This document shows, one piece after another, positions 15,439-24,865 of a DNA stretch of 64,000 bases (the stretch's first letter is position 1; each line of letters starts with the position of its first letter). Below the pieces are notes generated by a model. The model searched no databases, had not been told where the DNA came from, and saw nothing but the letters and a program-made list of their open reading frames with translations. Source of the stretch: Sulfitobacter indolifex (GTDB lineage: Bacteria > Pseudomonadota > Alphaproteobacteria > Rhodobacterales > Rhodobacteraceae); NCBI RefSeq assembly GCF_022788655.1, contig NZ_CP084951.1, positions 3,100,001 to 3,164,000 of the forward strand. Reading direction: 5' to 3'. Both the position numbers and the translations under genes were made by a program.

Positions 15439-16565
15439 CCGAGCACACGCACCGCGCCGCTTTCGGGATCGAAAAGCACCAAGGGCTGGTCCGCGCTTTC
15501 GATCCGGCCCAACCCCATGTGATCGCGCAACAGCGCCAGCGGCCCCGAGATCGCCCGCGCCAGTGCCATCTCCAACGGCTCCCCCACCGCGTGGGTCAGC
15601 GTATAGACCGCGCGGCCCATCTCCAAATCCGCCCCTGCCAAAGTGCCGTCCGCCAAGGTCAGTTGCCCGTTGGCCCGGTAAACCTCGCGCCCGTTCAACG
15701 TAAAGCTTGTGATATCCGATCCCGCCGTCGCCATGGCGTCGCTGACGAGGAAAATCCCCTCCGCCTTGGCTGCCAGCGCATTGCGGATGCTGGCGGGATG
15801 CACATGGATGCCGTCGGCAATCAGCCCCGCGTGGACCCCCTCACAGGCCAACGCAGCCCCGACCAAGCCCGGCGCGCGGTTGCCCATCTGGCTCATCGCG
15901 TTGAATAAATGCGTGACGCAGCAGGCACCCGCATCGAAGGCAGCCATACAGGTCTCATAATCCGCGTCACTATGGCCGAGCGAGACGATCACCCCCGCCT
16001 TAGACATCGCGCGGATCTGCGCGTTGCTGGTGTTTTCGGGCGCGACCGTGACCATGAGGTTCGGCAAGCGCGCCGCCGCGCGCAGGATCAGGGCTAGGTC
16101 AGCGTTGGTCATCGGGCGGATCAACGCCCCGTCATGCGCGCCCTTGCGCGCGATCGACAGATGCGGGCCTTCCAGATGGAGCCCGATGATACCCGGGACC
16201 GCTTCGACAATGGCCGCTACGGCTGCCTCGATGGCCGCTTCGGTTTTGTCAGGCGTGTCGGTGATCAAGGTAGGCAGGAAGCCAGCCACCCCTGTACGGC
16301 GATGCGCCTCAGCGATGCGGCGCAGGGTGGCCACATCGGGGCTGTCGTTGAACATCACCCCACCGCCGCCATTGACCTGAAGATCGACAAAACCGGGGCA
16401 AAGCACGCCTGCTGCCAACCGCTCCGTCGCCGTGCCTTCCGGCACCTCCTCGGGGGTGAGGATACGGCGGCTACCATCTTGCATCAGCGCCAGCACCTTG
16501 CCGGGGTGCAGGTACTTCCCGTCGTGGATGTCGACCCCGGTAAAAACCTTCACGAACTCGCGCAT
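15435..16565 (-). CDS. nagA: N-acetylglucosamine-6-phosphate deacetylase
   Basis: A 376-residue cytoplasmic amidohydrolase producing glucosamine-6-phosphate and acetate during recycling or use of GlcNAc. Seen: GFVDLQVNGGGG (entry to the barrel), HLEGPHLS with the metal-binding glutamate, SLGHSDADY, THLFNAMSQM and VSDAMATAG with the catalytic aspartate, all in family order. Its start lies inside the 3' end of the kinase gene upstream (16-base overlap), so the two are translated together. The kinase would make its substrate. No nagB or GlcNAc transporter is in the window. Confidence 0.92.
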   Translation of the reverse strand: MREFVKVFTGVDIHDGKYLHPGKVLALMQDGSRRILTPEEVPEGTATERLAAGVLCPGFVDLQVNGGGGVMFNDSPDVATLRRIAEAHRRTGVAGFLPTLITDTPDKTEAAIEAAVAAIVEAVPGIIGLHLEGPHLSIARKGAHDGALIRPMTNADLALILRAAARLPNLMVTVAPENTSNAQIRAMSKAGVIVSLGHSDADYETCMAAFDAGACCVTHLFNAMSQMGNRAPGLVGAALACEGVHAGLIADGIHVHPASIRNALAAKAEGIFLVSDAMATAGSDITSFTLNGREVYRANGQLTLADGTLAGADLEMGRAVYTLTHAVGEPLEMALARAISGPLALLRDHMGLGRIESADQPLVLFDPESGAVRVLG

Positions 16566-17452
16566 GGCAAAGTCTCCCCCGCTGCGGCCTTGCAGACCAG
16601 TTGAAACGCCCCATCGAGCGCCGAACCCCGCGCTGCGATCTGACCCGTCAAATGATCTCTCGGCAGGAACCGCGCGTAATGCGGGCCGATCCCGCCCAGC
16701 AAACAGAGCGGATCACCGGGCTTGAACTCCAGCGCTTTCAGCGCGCGGGTGTAATAGGCCGCGCCTTCGTGCATTAACGCCTCAGCATGGCGGTCCCCGG
16801 CCTCTGCCGCCGCGATGACTTTTGGCGCGAATGCCGCGTAATCTCCGGGGTGCGCCGTCAGGCTGAAGGCCACGAAGGCATCAGGATTATCGCCAAAATC
16901 CGCCATCAAAGCGCGGGTCAGATCGCTATGCGGCAACAACCCGTCATAGCATTGCAGCGCACGGTCTAGCGCCCCCCGCCCCAGCCATGCGCCCGACCCC
17001 TGGTCGGCCAGATGGAACCCCCAACTCCCGACATAGCGAAAGCCTGCGCCATCCGTTGCCGCCACAATCGTGCCCGTGCCGATGGCCAGCACCCAGCCCG
17101 CCACGCCTTCGCCAAGCGCGCCAACGACGCAGGCCGGGCGGTCATCATCAGCAATGATCCGGGCGTAGGGCAGTGCCGCGCGCAGACGCGCCTCGTCCCG
17201 CGCCACATTCATCCCTGCAAGGCCGACAAATGCAGTGGCATTCTCAAGCGCCGAGAGGGGCAACCCCGCCTCCGCTGCAGCCTCCTCAACCGCGCCGCGT
17301 ACATTCACTAAGGTATGGTCAGGGTCATTACCGATATTCGCACGCCCCCCGGATGCACGGCCAAGAATGCCATCACGCTGCGTGCCAATGGCGGCGCGGC
17401 AACCGGTGCCACCGCCGTCCACGGCGATCAAAAGGGGGGCGGAAATGCTCAT
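16550..17452 (-). CDS. nagK: N-acetylglucosamine kinase (BadF/BcrA ATPase family)
   Basis: A 300-residue sugar kinase with the ASKHA fold. AVDGGGTGCRAAIG at the N-terminus is the phosphate 1 loop, ATAFVGLAGMN follows, VLAIGTGTIVAA is the second phosphate loop, and GSWGFHLADQGSGAWLG is characteristic of the BadF/BcrA/BcrD family that includes GlcNAc and glucosamine kinases. The overlap with nagA supports GlcNAc as substrate (GlcNAc plus ATP to GlcNAc-6-phosphate). It is divergent from tauR, and the 116 bases between the two contain a proposed TauR-like repeat pair on this gene's strand. Confidence 0.82.
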   Translation of the reverse strand: MSISAPLLIAVDGGGTGCRAAIGTQRDGILGRASGGRANIGNDPDHTLVNVRGAVEEAAAEAGLPLSALENATAFVGLAGMNVARDEARLRAALPYARIIADDDRPACVVGALGEGVAGWVLAIGTGTIVAATDGAGFRYVGSWGFHLADQGSGAWLGRGALDRALQCYDGLLPHSDLTRALMADFGDNPDAFVAFSLTAHPGDYAAFAPKVIAAAEAGDRHAEALMHEGAAYYTRALKALEFKPGDPLCLLGGIGPHYARFLPRDHLTGQIAARGSALDGAFQLVCKAAAGETLPCASS

Positions 17453-17521
17453 GCGATACTTCTAGGCGAGGTGCCGGACGAACGGAAGTGCGCGCCGTGC
17501 GCCGATTTAATTCACCGCAAT

Positions 17522-17553
17522 ATAATGCCAGATTGAACTCCCCCTAGCGCCAG
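17522..17553 (-). promoter_or_regulatory. TauR-like repeat pair in the tauR/nagK intergenic region
   Basis: On the minus strand CTGGCGCTAG (17553-17544) is followed by CTGGCATTAT (17531-17522), 22 bases start to start. The first differs in one base from the first xsc repeat. It lies directly before the tauR start and upstream of nagK, so it could serve tauR autoregulation or nagK control. Spacing is one base shorter than in the other two pairs, and the second repeat is the weaker match. Confidence 0.42.
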
Positions 17554-17568
17554 CCTAACGTCGCCCCC

Positions 17569-19032
17569 ATGGCCCTGCCCGTCGAAACCTTTTTCCTGCG
17601 CCCCGATGCGCAAGGCACCCTGCAGCAGCAGATCCAACAGATGATCGCTCAGGGCATCCTTTCCGGTCGGTTTCAACGGGGCGAGAAACTGCCCTCGACC
17701 CGCAAACTCGCCGCTCACCTCGGCGTCAGCCGGATCACGGTGACCATCGCCTATACTGAACTGTTGGCCAACGACTACCTCACCTCAGCCGGGCGGTCGG
17801 GCTATTTCGTCTCAGACAACGCCCCCGCGCCCCCGGCCTTTGCCCCCCGCGCCGAGGCGGATGACGCCATCGACTGGACCCGCGCCATCGGTCAACGGTT
17901 CAGCGCCAATGGGCTGGCCGCCAAACCGCAGGATTGGGCCAGCTACCGATACCCTTTCATCTACGGCCAAGCCGACCCGACGCTTTTTGACCACGCGAAC
18001 TGGCGGCTTTGTGCGTTGCAAGCCTTGGGCCAGCGCGACTTCACCTCGATGACGACCGACTACTACGATCAGGACGACCCGCAACTGATCGAATTTATTG
18101 CCCGCCACATCCTGCCCCGGCGCGGTGTCTCGGCCCGGCCCGAGCAAATCTTGATCACCCTCGGCGCGCAGAACGCCCTATGGCTAACCGCCCAAGTGCT
18201 GCTGACCCAACGCCGCCGCGCCGTGTTGGAAGACCCTTGCTATCCGGCGTTGAGCGGCATCCTCAGCCAATCGCGTTGCCACATCACGCCGGTGCGCGTG
18301 GATCAAGATGGCCTCCCGCCCGAGGCGATCCCCCCCGATACCGATGTGATTTTTACCACGCCCAGCCACCAATGCCCGACGAATGCGACCATGCCGATGG
18401 ACCGCCGCCGCGCGCTTTTGTCCCGCGCCCGCGAGCTAGAGGCGCTGATCGTCGAAGACGACTATGAGTTTGAGATGTCCTTCCTCAAACCCGCCTCTCC
18501 CGCGCTCAAATCGCTCGATGATGAGGGAAGGGTGATCTATGTCGGCAGCTTTTCCAAATCGCTCTTCCCGGGGCTGCGGCTGGGCTATCTGGTAGGCTCT
18601 GAGCCGTTCATCCGCGAAGCCCGCGCGCTGCGCGCATCCGTGCTGCGCCACCCGCCGGGGCATATCCAGCGTACCGCGGCCTATTTCCTGTCGCTCGGCC
18701 ATTATGACGCCCTCATTCGCCGCATGGGGCTGGCGCTACACGAACGCCGCCGCGTGATGGAAGAGGCGCTTGAGACGCATGGTTTGCGGGTGTCGGGCCG
18801 TGGGGCTTATGGCGGATCGTCCTTCTGGATGCGCGCACCAGAGAGTGTGGACACGGCGCAACTGGCCGAAAACCTGCGCGCGCGTGATGTGCTGATTGAG
18901 CCGGGCCACGCCTTTTTCGCGGGCGAAGAGAAGGCGACGAATTACTACCGGCTGGCCTATTCCTCCATCCCCGCCGCGCGCATCGGGGAAGGGGTTGGTC
19001 TGATTGCCCAAGAGATTGACCGCCTGCGCTGA
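17569..19032 (+). CDS. tauR: MocR-family (GntR-aminotransferase) regulator, probably TauR
   Basis: A 487-residue regulator. An N-terminal winged helix of GntR type (about residues 10-75: MIAQGILSGRFQRGEKLPSTRKLA, LGVSRITV) is joined to a full fold-type I aminotransferase domain, with a PLP-binding lysine at about residue 330 in SFSKSLFPGLRLGY and VEDDYEFEM before it. MocR proteins bind DNA as domain-swapped dimers and sense PLP-linked amino compounds. Its position directly before xsc, and the repeats found before tpa and xsc, argue for TauR, the activator of taurine genes in Rhodobacteraceae. It would sense taurine, possibly as an external aldimine. Other MocR roles (GABA, PLP synthesis) are less likely here. 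Confidence 0.82.
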   Translation: MALPVETFFLRPDAQGTLQQQIQQMIAQGILSGRFQRGEKLPSTRKLAAHLGVSRITVTIAYTELLANDYLTSAGRSGYFVSDNAPAPPAFAPRAEADDAIDWTRAIGQRFSANGLAAKPQDWASYRYPFIYGQADPTLFDHANWRLCALQALGQRDFTSMTTDYYDQDDPQLIEFIARHILPRRGVSARPEQILITLGAQNALWLTAQVLLTQRRRAVLEDPCYPALSGILSQSRCHITPVRVDQDGLPPEAIPPDTDVIFTTPSHQCPTNATMPMDRRRALLSRARELEALIVEDDYEFEMSFLKPASPALKSLDDEGRVIYVGSFSKSLFPGLRLGYLVGSEPFIREARALRASVLRHPPGHIQRTAAYFLSLGHYDALIRRMGLALHERRRVMEEALETHGLRVSGRGAYGGSSFWMRAPESVDTAQLAENLRARDVLIEPGHAFFAGEEKATNYYRLAYSSIPAARIGEGVGLIAQEIDRLR

Positions 19033-19033
19033 T

Positions 19034-19066
19034 CTGGCCCTAGGGCTGGGCCACTTCTGGCCCTAA
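19034..19066 (+). promoter_or_regulatory. Proposed TauR operator of the xsc operon
   Basis: Direct repeats CTGGCCCTAG (19034-19043) and CTGGCCCTAA (19057-19066), 23 bases apart start to start, begin one base after the tauR stop codon and end 63 bases before xsc. The second differs in one base from the R. capsulatus TauR repeat CTGGACCTAA as I recall it. A possible -10 element, TAATTT, lies at 19087-19092, about two helical turns downstream, with no good -35, as expected for an activated promoter. Confidence 0.65.
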
Positions 19067-19129
19067 CCCCCGCCCGCGCCTGCCCGTAATTTGCTCGCAG
19101 CCTTGCCCCCACGCCCAAAGGATCGCCCC

Positions 19130-20905
19130 ATGAAAATGACCACCGAAGAAGCCTTCGTCAAAACCCTTCAGATGCATGGGATCGACACGGCCTTTGGCAT
19201 TATCGGCTCTGCCATGATGCCGATCTCTGACCTGTTCCCCGCCGCCGGGATCACCTTCTACGACGGTGCGCATGAGTGTAATTCTGGCATGATGGCCGAC
19301 GGCTTCACCCGCGCCTCGGGGCGGATGTCGATGATGGTGGCACAAAACGGGCCGGGCATTACCAACTTCGTGACGCCGGTCAAAACCGCCTATTGGAACC
19401 ACACGCCGCTGCTGTTGGTCACCCCGCAGGCGGCGAACAAAACCATTGGTCAGGGCGGCTTTCAAGAGGTCGAGCAGATGGCGCTCTTCCGCGATATGGT
19501 CGCCTATCAAGAAGAAGTGCGTGACCCCACCCGCATCGCCGAGACGCTGAACCGGGTGATCTTGCAGGCGAAACGCCACTCCGCCCCGGCGCAGATCAAC
19601 ATCCCGCGTGATTTCTGGACCCAAGTGATCGACATCGACTTGCCCGCCATAGTCGAGTTTGAACGCCCCTCAGGCGGCGAGACGGCCATTGCCGAAGCGG
19701 CAGAGCTCCTTTCGAACGCCAAATTCCCGGTGATCCTGAACGGCGCGGGCGTGGTGATCGGCGGGGCAATTGACGACGCGCGCAAGCTGGCCGAACGGCT
19801 CGATGCGCCTGTCTGCTGCGGCTACCAGCACAATGACGCCTTCCCCGGCTCGCACCCGCTGTCGGTCGGGCCGCTGGGCTACAATGGCTCCAAAGCGGCG
19901 ATGGAACTGATCGCCAAGGCCGATGTCGTGCTGGCGCTTGGCACGCGGCTGAACCCCTTCTCGACCCTGCCGGGCTATGGCATCGACTATTGGCCCAAGG
20001 ACGCCAAGATCATTCAGGTCGACATCAACCCTGACCGCATCGGCCTGACCAAGAAGGTCAGCGTTGGCATTGTCGGCGACGCGGGCAAGGTGGCCCGCAC
20101 GATCCTTGACGGGCTGAGCGACAGCGCCGGCGACGCGGGCCGCGAAGAAAGGCGCAACCTGATTGCGCAAACCAAATCCGCGTGGGCGCAGGAACTCACC
20201 TCGATGGATCACGAGGAAGACGACCCCGGCACCACATGGAACGAACGCGCCCGCGACCGCGAGCCGGAAAAGATGTCCCCCCGCATGGCATGGCGCGCGA
20301 TCCAGAAGGCGCTGCCGAAAGAGGCGATCATCAGCTCTGACATCGGCAACAACTGCGCCATCGGCAACGCCTATCCGACATTTGAAGCGGGCCGCAAATA
20401 CCTCGCGCCGGGCCTCTTTGGCCCCTGCGGCTATGGTTTTCCGGCGATCTGCGGGGCCAAGATCGCCTGCCCTGACGTGCCAGTGGTGGGCTTTGCCGGG
20501 GACGGTGCGTTTGGCATTTCGATGAACGAGATGGTCAGCGTCAGCCGCGACGACTGGCCCGCTGTGACCATGGTGATCTTCCGCAACTACCAATGGGGCG
20601 CGGAAAAGCGGAACACGACGCTGTGGTTCGATGACAACTTCGTCGGCACCGAACTCGCGCAGGACGTGAGCTATGCTGGCGTGGCCAAAGCCTGCGGCGT
20701 CGAGGGCGTGCAGGTGTCATCGATGGACGAACTGACCGACGCTTTGGACCGCGCGGTCAAGGCGCAGATGGAAGAGGGCAAGACGACCTTCATCGAAGTG
20801 CTGCTGAACCAAGAGTTGGGCGAGCCCTTCCGCCGCGATGCGATGAAGAAGCCTGTCTCTGTCGCCGGGATCAGCCGGGATGACATGCGCCCGCAACGGG
20901 TCTGA
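19130..20905 (+). CDS. xsc: Sulfoacetaldehyde acetyltransferase
   Basis: A 591-residue thiamine-diphosphate enzyme that desulfonates sulfoacetaldehyde with phosphate, giving acetyl phosphate and sulfite. It begins MKMTTEEAFVKTLQMHGI, as Xsc proteins do, with the catalytic glutamate in the HECNSGMMADGFTR region (about residue 50) and the ThDP/Mg motif VVGFAGDGAFGISMNEM near residue 460. NQEWGAEKRN-type sequence (NYQWGAEKRNT) follows. The ATG at 19130 has AAAGGA seven bases upstream; an in-frame upstream start is not family-like. ackA begins three bases after the stop, and the soe genes follow without gaps, so the operon couples carbon and sulfur ends of the pathway. Confidence 0.96.
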   Translation: MKMTTEEAFVKTLQMHGIDTAFGIIGSAMMPISDLFPAAGITFYDGAHECNSGMMADGFTRASGRMSMMVAQNGPGITNFVTPVKTAYWNHTPLLLVTPQAANKTIGQGGFQEVEQMALFRDMVAYQEEVRDPTRIAETLNRVILQAKRHSAPAQINIPRDFWTQVIDIDLPAIVEFERPSGGETAIAEAAELLSNAKFPVILNGAGVVIGGAIDDARKLAERLDAPVCCGYQHNDAFPGSHPLSVGPLGYNGSKAAMELIAKADVVLALGTRLNPFSTLPGYGIDYWPKDAKIIQVDINPDRIGLTKKVSVGIVGDAGKVARTILDGLSDSAGDAGREERRNLIAQTKSAWAQELTSMDHEEDDPGTTWNERARDREPEKMSPRMAWRAIQKALPKEAIISSDIGNNCAIGNAYPTFEAGRKYLAPGLFGPCGYGFPAICGAKIACPDVPVVGFAGDGAFGISMNEMVSVSRDDWPAVTMVIFRNYQWGAEKRNTTLWFDDNFVGTELAQDVSYAGVAKACGVEGVQVSSMDELTDALDRAVKAQMEEGKTTFIEVLLNQELGEPFRRDAMKKPVSVAGISRDDMRPQRV

Positions 20906-20908
20906 GCC

Positions 20909-22003
20909 ATGGCGCTGGTGCTCGTCGTCAACGCGGGATCGTCGTCAATTAAGACGGCGGTCTTTGACGGTGGGTTGAACGAGCGTCTGCGGATTGAGGC
21001 GCAGGGCATCGGCCAGACCGGCGCGCTGCTTCTGGGAGACGCTCCGCCGGTGCGCCTTGATCTGCCTGACCACCAGACCGCCTTCCGCGCCATTCTGGAC
21101 GGGCTGCGCCAAAAAGGGATTTCTGGCGCTGACCTGACGGCCGCCGCCCACCGTGTCGTGCATGGCGGCCCTAATCTGGCCGAGACAACGACAATCACGC
21201 CTGCCGTCCGAAGCGCCATCGCCGAGGCTCAACCGCTGGCCCCACTGCACAATCCGCACCACCTCGGCGCCATCGACGCGCTGGCAGCGCTCCTGCCCGA
21301 CCTGCCGCAGGTCGCCGCCTTTGATACCGGCTTTCACCGCAGCAACCCCGATGTCGCCCGCCGCTATGCTCTGCCCGACCGGGCAGAGACCGCCGCCCTG
21401 CGCCGCTATGGGTTTCACGGCATCAGCTATGAAAGCCTCGTACAGAATTTCCCTCAGACCACGGGCGCAGACCTCCCCCGCCGCCTGCTGGCGCTGCATT
21501 TGGGCAATGGCGCATCGCTCTGCGCGATCCTTGAGAGGCAATCGGTTGCCACAACCATGGGTTTTTCGCCGCTCGGCGGGCTGACCATGGGCACCCGAGC
21601 GGGTGAGATTGACGCGGGCGCGGTGCTGCATCTGGTGCGCGATGTCGGGCTGGAGGAGGCCCAAACACTGCTGCATCACGAAAGCGGATTGCTGGGCCTC
21701 TCTAATGTCACCGCCGATATGCGGCAACTGGCTGAGACCGATACAACCGCCGCCCGCTTCGCCCGTGAGCATTTCTGCTACTGGATCACTCGGCAGGCGG
21801 GGTCGATGATCGCTGCCATGAACGGGATCGACGGCATCGCCTTCACCGGAGGTATCGGCGAAAACGATTCCGAGGTGAGGGAAAAGGTTCTTGCAAACCT
21901 TAGCTGGGCGGGAAATATTCCCAATTGGATCATCCCCGCCGCCGAAGAGAAACATATCGCGCGCCAAGCGCTCGCCTTGCTGAAAGACCCAGCCCACCCA
22001 TGA
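20909..22003 (+). CDS. ackA: Acetate kinase
   Basis: A 364-residue ASKHA-fold kinase converting acetyl phosphate and ADP to acetate and ATP. Seen: LVVNAGSSSIKTAVF (phosphate loop), AAHRVVHGG, FDTGFHRS, RRYGFHGISYES and LHLGNGASLCAI, and late FTGGIGEND. It is somewhat shorter than the common 400 residues, mainly by short loops. Lying between xsc and soeA, it handles the acetyl phosphate made by Xsc. Most taurine degraders use phosphotransacetylase here; the acetate kinase variant, with acetate activated later by acetate-CoA ligase, has been described for Roseovarius sp. 217. Its stop overlaps the soeA start (ATGA). Confidence 0.94.
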   Translation: MALVLVVNAGSSSIKTAVFDGGLNERLRIEAQGIGQTGALLLGDAPPVRLDLPDHQTAFRAILDGLRQKGISGADLTAAAHRVVHGGPNLAETTTITPAVRSAIAEAQPLAPLHNPHHLGAIDALAALLPDLPQVAAFDTGFHRSNPDVARRYALPDRAETAALRRYGFHGISYESLVQNFPQTTGADLPRRLLALHLGNGASLCAILERQSVATTMGFSPLGGLTMGTRAGEIDAGAVLHLVRDVGLEEAQTLLHHESGLLGLSNVTADMRQLAETDTTAARFAREHFCYWITRQAGSMIAAMNGIDGIAFTGGIGENDSEVREKVLANLSWAGNIPNWIIPAAEEKHIARQALALLKDPAHP

Positions 22004-24816
22004 CGCATTCCCAGCCGCCGCTTGATCTGTCGCCCAAGGTCTCGGACGAGGTTCGCAAGACCACCTGCTACATGTGCGCCTGCCGCTGCGGCATCAACGT
22101 GCATATGAAAAAGGGGAAGGTCGCCTATATCGAAGGCAACCGCGACCACCCGGTGAACCAAGGCGTGCTCTGCGCCAAAGGCTCTGCGGGGATCATGCAA
22201 CACAACTCTCCCGCGCGGCTGCGCAACCCGATGAAACGTGTGGGCCCGCGCGGTTCCGGCGAGTTTGAGAGCATCAGCTGGAAAGAGGCGCTGCAGATCG
22301 CCACCGACTGGCTGGAGCCGCTGCGCCGCGAAGCGCCCGAAAAGCTTGCGTTCTTCACCGGGCGCGATCAGTCGCAGAGCTTCACCTCGCTTTGGGCGCA
22401 GGCTTTCGGCACGCCGAACTACGCGGCCCACGGCGGTTTCTGCTCGGTCAACATGGCCACCGCTGGCATTTACACGATGGGCGGTGCGTTTTGGGAATTC
22501 GGCCAGCCCGATTGGGATCACACCAAGCTGTTCATGCTGTTCGGCGTGGCCGAGGACCATGACAGCAACCCGATCAAGATGGGTCTGGGCAAGCTGAAGA
22601 AGCGCGGCGCGCGGGTCATCGGGGTGAACCCGATCCGCACCGGATACAATGCCATCGCCGATGAATGGGTCGGCATCACGCCCGGCACCGATGGGCTGTT
22701 TATCCTGTCGCTGATCCACTGTCTGATGAAGGCTGGGCGCATCGATGTGGATTACCTCGCCCGTTACACCGACGCCCCAGTGCTGCTGAACAGCGATCCG
22801 AAATCGCCGGAGTATGGCCTGCAACTGCGCGATGAGGACGGCAAGGCGCTAGTGGTCGACCGCAAGACCGGCAAGCTGACCCCCTTCGATCAGCCCGGCG
22901 TGCGCCCTGACCTTGCCGCCACCTACCGCACAGCAGGCATTACGCACCGCCCGATCTTTCACCAGATGGCCGAGCAATACCTTGGTGAGGACTACACCCC
23001 CGAAGCCGTAGCCGAGCGCTGTGGCATCCCCGCGCCGCGCATCCGCGCCATTGCCGCCGAACTGGCCCGCGTCGCCTTTGACGAAGCCTTTGAGCTTGAG
23101 CACGAATGGACCGACTTCCGCGGCGAGCATCACAAGACGATGACAGGCCGCCCGGTCTCTTTCCACGCCATGCGCGGCATCTCGGCCCATGCCAATGGGT
23201 TTCAAACCTGCCGTGCGCTGCATGTGCTGCAGATCATCCTCGGCACCGTCGAAGTGCCAGGCGGTTTCCGCTTCAAACCGCCCTACCCCAAGCCTGCCAC
23301 GGCGCACCCCAAACCACATTGCAAAGCCACCCCCGATGCGCCGCTGGATGGGCCGCACCTGGGCTTCGTGCATGGCCCGGATGACCTAGCGCTAAAGGCC
23401 GACGGCAGCCCGGCGCGGATCGACAAGGCGTTCACATGGGAAAACCCGATGTCGGCCCACGGGCTGATGCATATGGTGATCTCAAACGCCCATGCAGGCG
23501 ATCCCTACAAGATCGACACGCTGTTCATGTATATGGCGAATATGTCGTGGAACTCGTCGATGAACCCCGGCGGGGTGATGGAGATGCTGACTGACACCGA
23601 CGAGAATGGCGAATACGTCATCCCTCGGATCATCTACTCCGATGCCTATTCCTCGGAGATGGTGGCCTATGCGGACCTGATCCTGCCCGACACGACGTAC
23701 CTTGAACGGCACGACTGTATCTCACTGCTCGACCGCCCGATCAGCGAGGCCGACGCCGCCGCCGATGCGATCCGTTGGCCCGTGGTAGAGCCGAACCGCG
23801 ACGTGCGCGGCTTTCAGTCAGCGCTCTGCGATCTCGGGGCGAAGCTCGGCCTGCCGGGTTTCGTGAACGACGATGGCAGCCAGAAATACAAAGACTACGC
23901 CGACTACATAACCCGTCACGAACGCCGTCCGGGCATCGGCCCGTTGGCCGGGTTCCGGGGCAAGGACGGCAAGGATGTCGGACGGGGGGAGCCAAACCCC
24001 GAGCAGATTGACCGCTACATTGAGAACGGCGGCTTCTTCGTCAATCATATCCCGGAGGGGGCGAACTACTACAAGCCGTGGAACGCTGCCTATCAGGATT
24101 GGGCCGTGGGCATGGGCATCTATGACGCGCCGCAGCCCTACCTCTTTTCGCTCTACGTCGAGCCGCTGCGGCGTTTTCAATTGGCCGCCGAAGGTCATGG
24201 CAAACGCCAGCCCCCCGACCACCTGCGTGAACGGATCAAGCAGACCATGTCGCCCCTGCCGATCTGGTATGAAAGTGATCCGCAAGGCGCTGAGGGCTAT
24301 GGCGTCCACGCGCTGACCCAACGCCCAATGGCGATGTACCATTCGTGGGGCGGCCAAAACGCATGGCTGCGCCAGTTGCACGGGCACAATCCGCTCTACC
24401 TGCCCACCGCGATCATGCGCGCCAAGGGGCTGCAAGACGGCGACTGGGCGCGCGTGACCTCTCCGCACGGCGGGATCACGGTGCCGGTGATGGAGATGGC
24501 GGCCCTGAACCCCAAAACGGTCTGGACATGGAACGCCATCGGCAAACGCAAAGGCGCATGGGCGCTGGACAAGGACGCGCCCGAGGCGACCAAAGGCTTC
24601 TTGCTGAACCACCTGATCCACGAGTTGTTGCCACCCAAGGGCGATGGGTTGCGGTGGGCCAATTCCGACCCGATTACCGGTCAGGCCGCGTGGTTCGACC
24701 TCAAGGTGCACATTGAGAAGTCCGACGCCCCAGCAGAGTCGCAGCCAGAAATCCCGGCGCAGCGCTCTCCCGTCCCGCCCGCGCCGCAGGACATTGCGTG
24801 GAAGGTGGGCAAATGA
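22000..24816 (+). CDS. soeA: Sulfite dehydrogenase, molybdopterin subunit SoeA
   Basis: A 938-residue molybdopterin oxidoreductase, catalytic subunit of the membrane-bound, cytoplasm-facing sulfite dehydrogenase SoeABC, which oxidises sulfite to sulfate. CYMCACRCG at about residue 23, with a fourth cysteine in GVLCAKG, binds the N-terminal [4Fe-4S] cluster; the cysteine in HGGFCSVNMA (about residue 148) is the likely molybdenum ligand. No twin-arginine signal precedes the cluster, which fits a cytoplasmic location and separates it from periplasmic relatives such as PsrA/PhsA. The C-terminal MopB domain begins near TQRPMAMYHSWGGQNAWLRQ. It is fused by overlap to ackA upstream; soeB starts 49 bases downstream. 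Sulfite comes from Xsc. Confidence 0.92.
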   Translation: MTHSQPPLDLSPKVSDEVRKTTCYMCACRCGINVHMKKGKVAYIEGNRDHPVNQGVLCAKGSAGIMQHNSPARLRNPMKRVGPRGSGEFESISWKEALQIATDWLEPLRREAPEKLAFFTGRDQSQSFTSLWAQAFGTPNYAAHGGFCSVNMATAGIYTMGGAFWEFGQPDWDHTKLFMLFGVAEDHDSNPIKMGLGKLKKRGARVIGVNPIRTGYNAIADEWVGITPGTDGLFILSLIHCLMKAGRIDVDYLARYTDAPVLLNSDPKSPEYGLQLRDEDGKALVVDRKTGKLTPFDQPGVRPDLAATYRTAGITHRPIFHQMAEQYLGEDYTPEAVAERCGIPAPRIRAIAAELARVAFDEAFELEHEWTDFRGEHHKTMTGRPVSFHAMRGISAHANGFQTCRALHVLQIILGTVEVPGGFRFKPPYPKPATAHPKPHCKATPDAPLDGPHLGFVHGPDDLALKADGSPARIDKAFTWENPMSAHGLMHMVISNAHAGDPYKIDTLFMYMANMSWNSSMNPGGVMEMLTDTDENGEYVIPRIIYSDAYSSEMVAYADLILPDTTYLERHDCISLLDRPISEADAAADAIRWPVVEPNRDVRGFQSALCDLGAKLGLPGFVNDDGSQKYKDYADYITRHERRPGIGPLAGFRGKDGKDVGRGEPNPEQIDRYIENGGFFVNHIPEGANYYKPWNAAYQDWAVGMGIYDAPQPYLFSLYVEPLRRFQLAAEGHGKRQPPDHLRERIKQTMSPLPIWYESDPQGAEGYGVHALTQRPMAMYHSWGGQNAWLRQLHGHNPLYLPTAIMRAKGLQDGDWARVTSPHGGITVPVMEMAALNPKTVWTWNAIGKRKGAWALDKDAPEATKGFLLNHLIHELLPPKGDGLRWANSDPITGQAAWFDLKVHIEKSDAPAESQPEIPAQRSPVPPAPQDIAWKVGK

Positions 24817-24865
24817 CCGCCTCCCTCTGCTCCGCACCGCTTAAGACCCCTCAGGACATCCAGCC

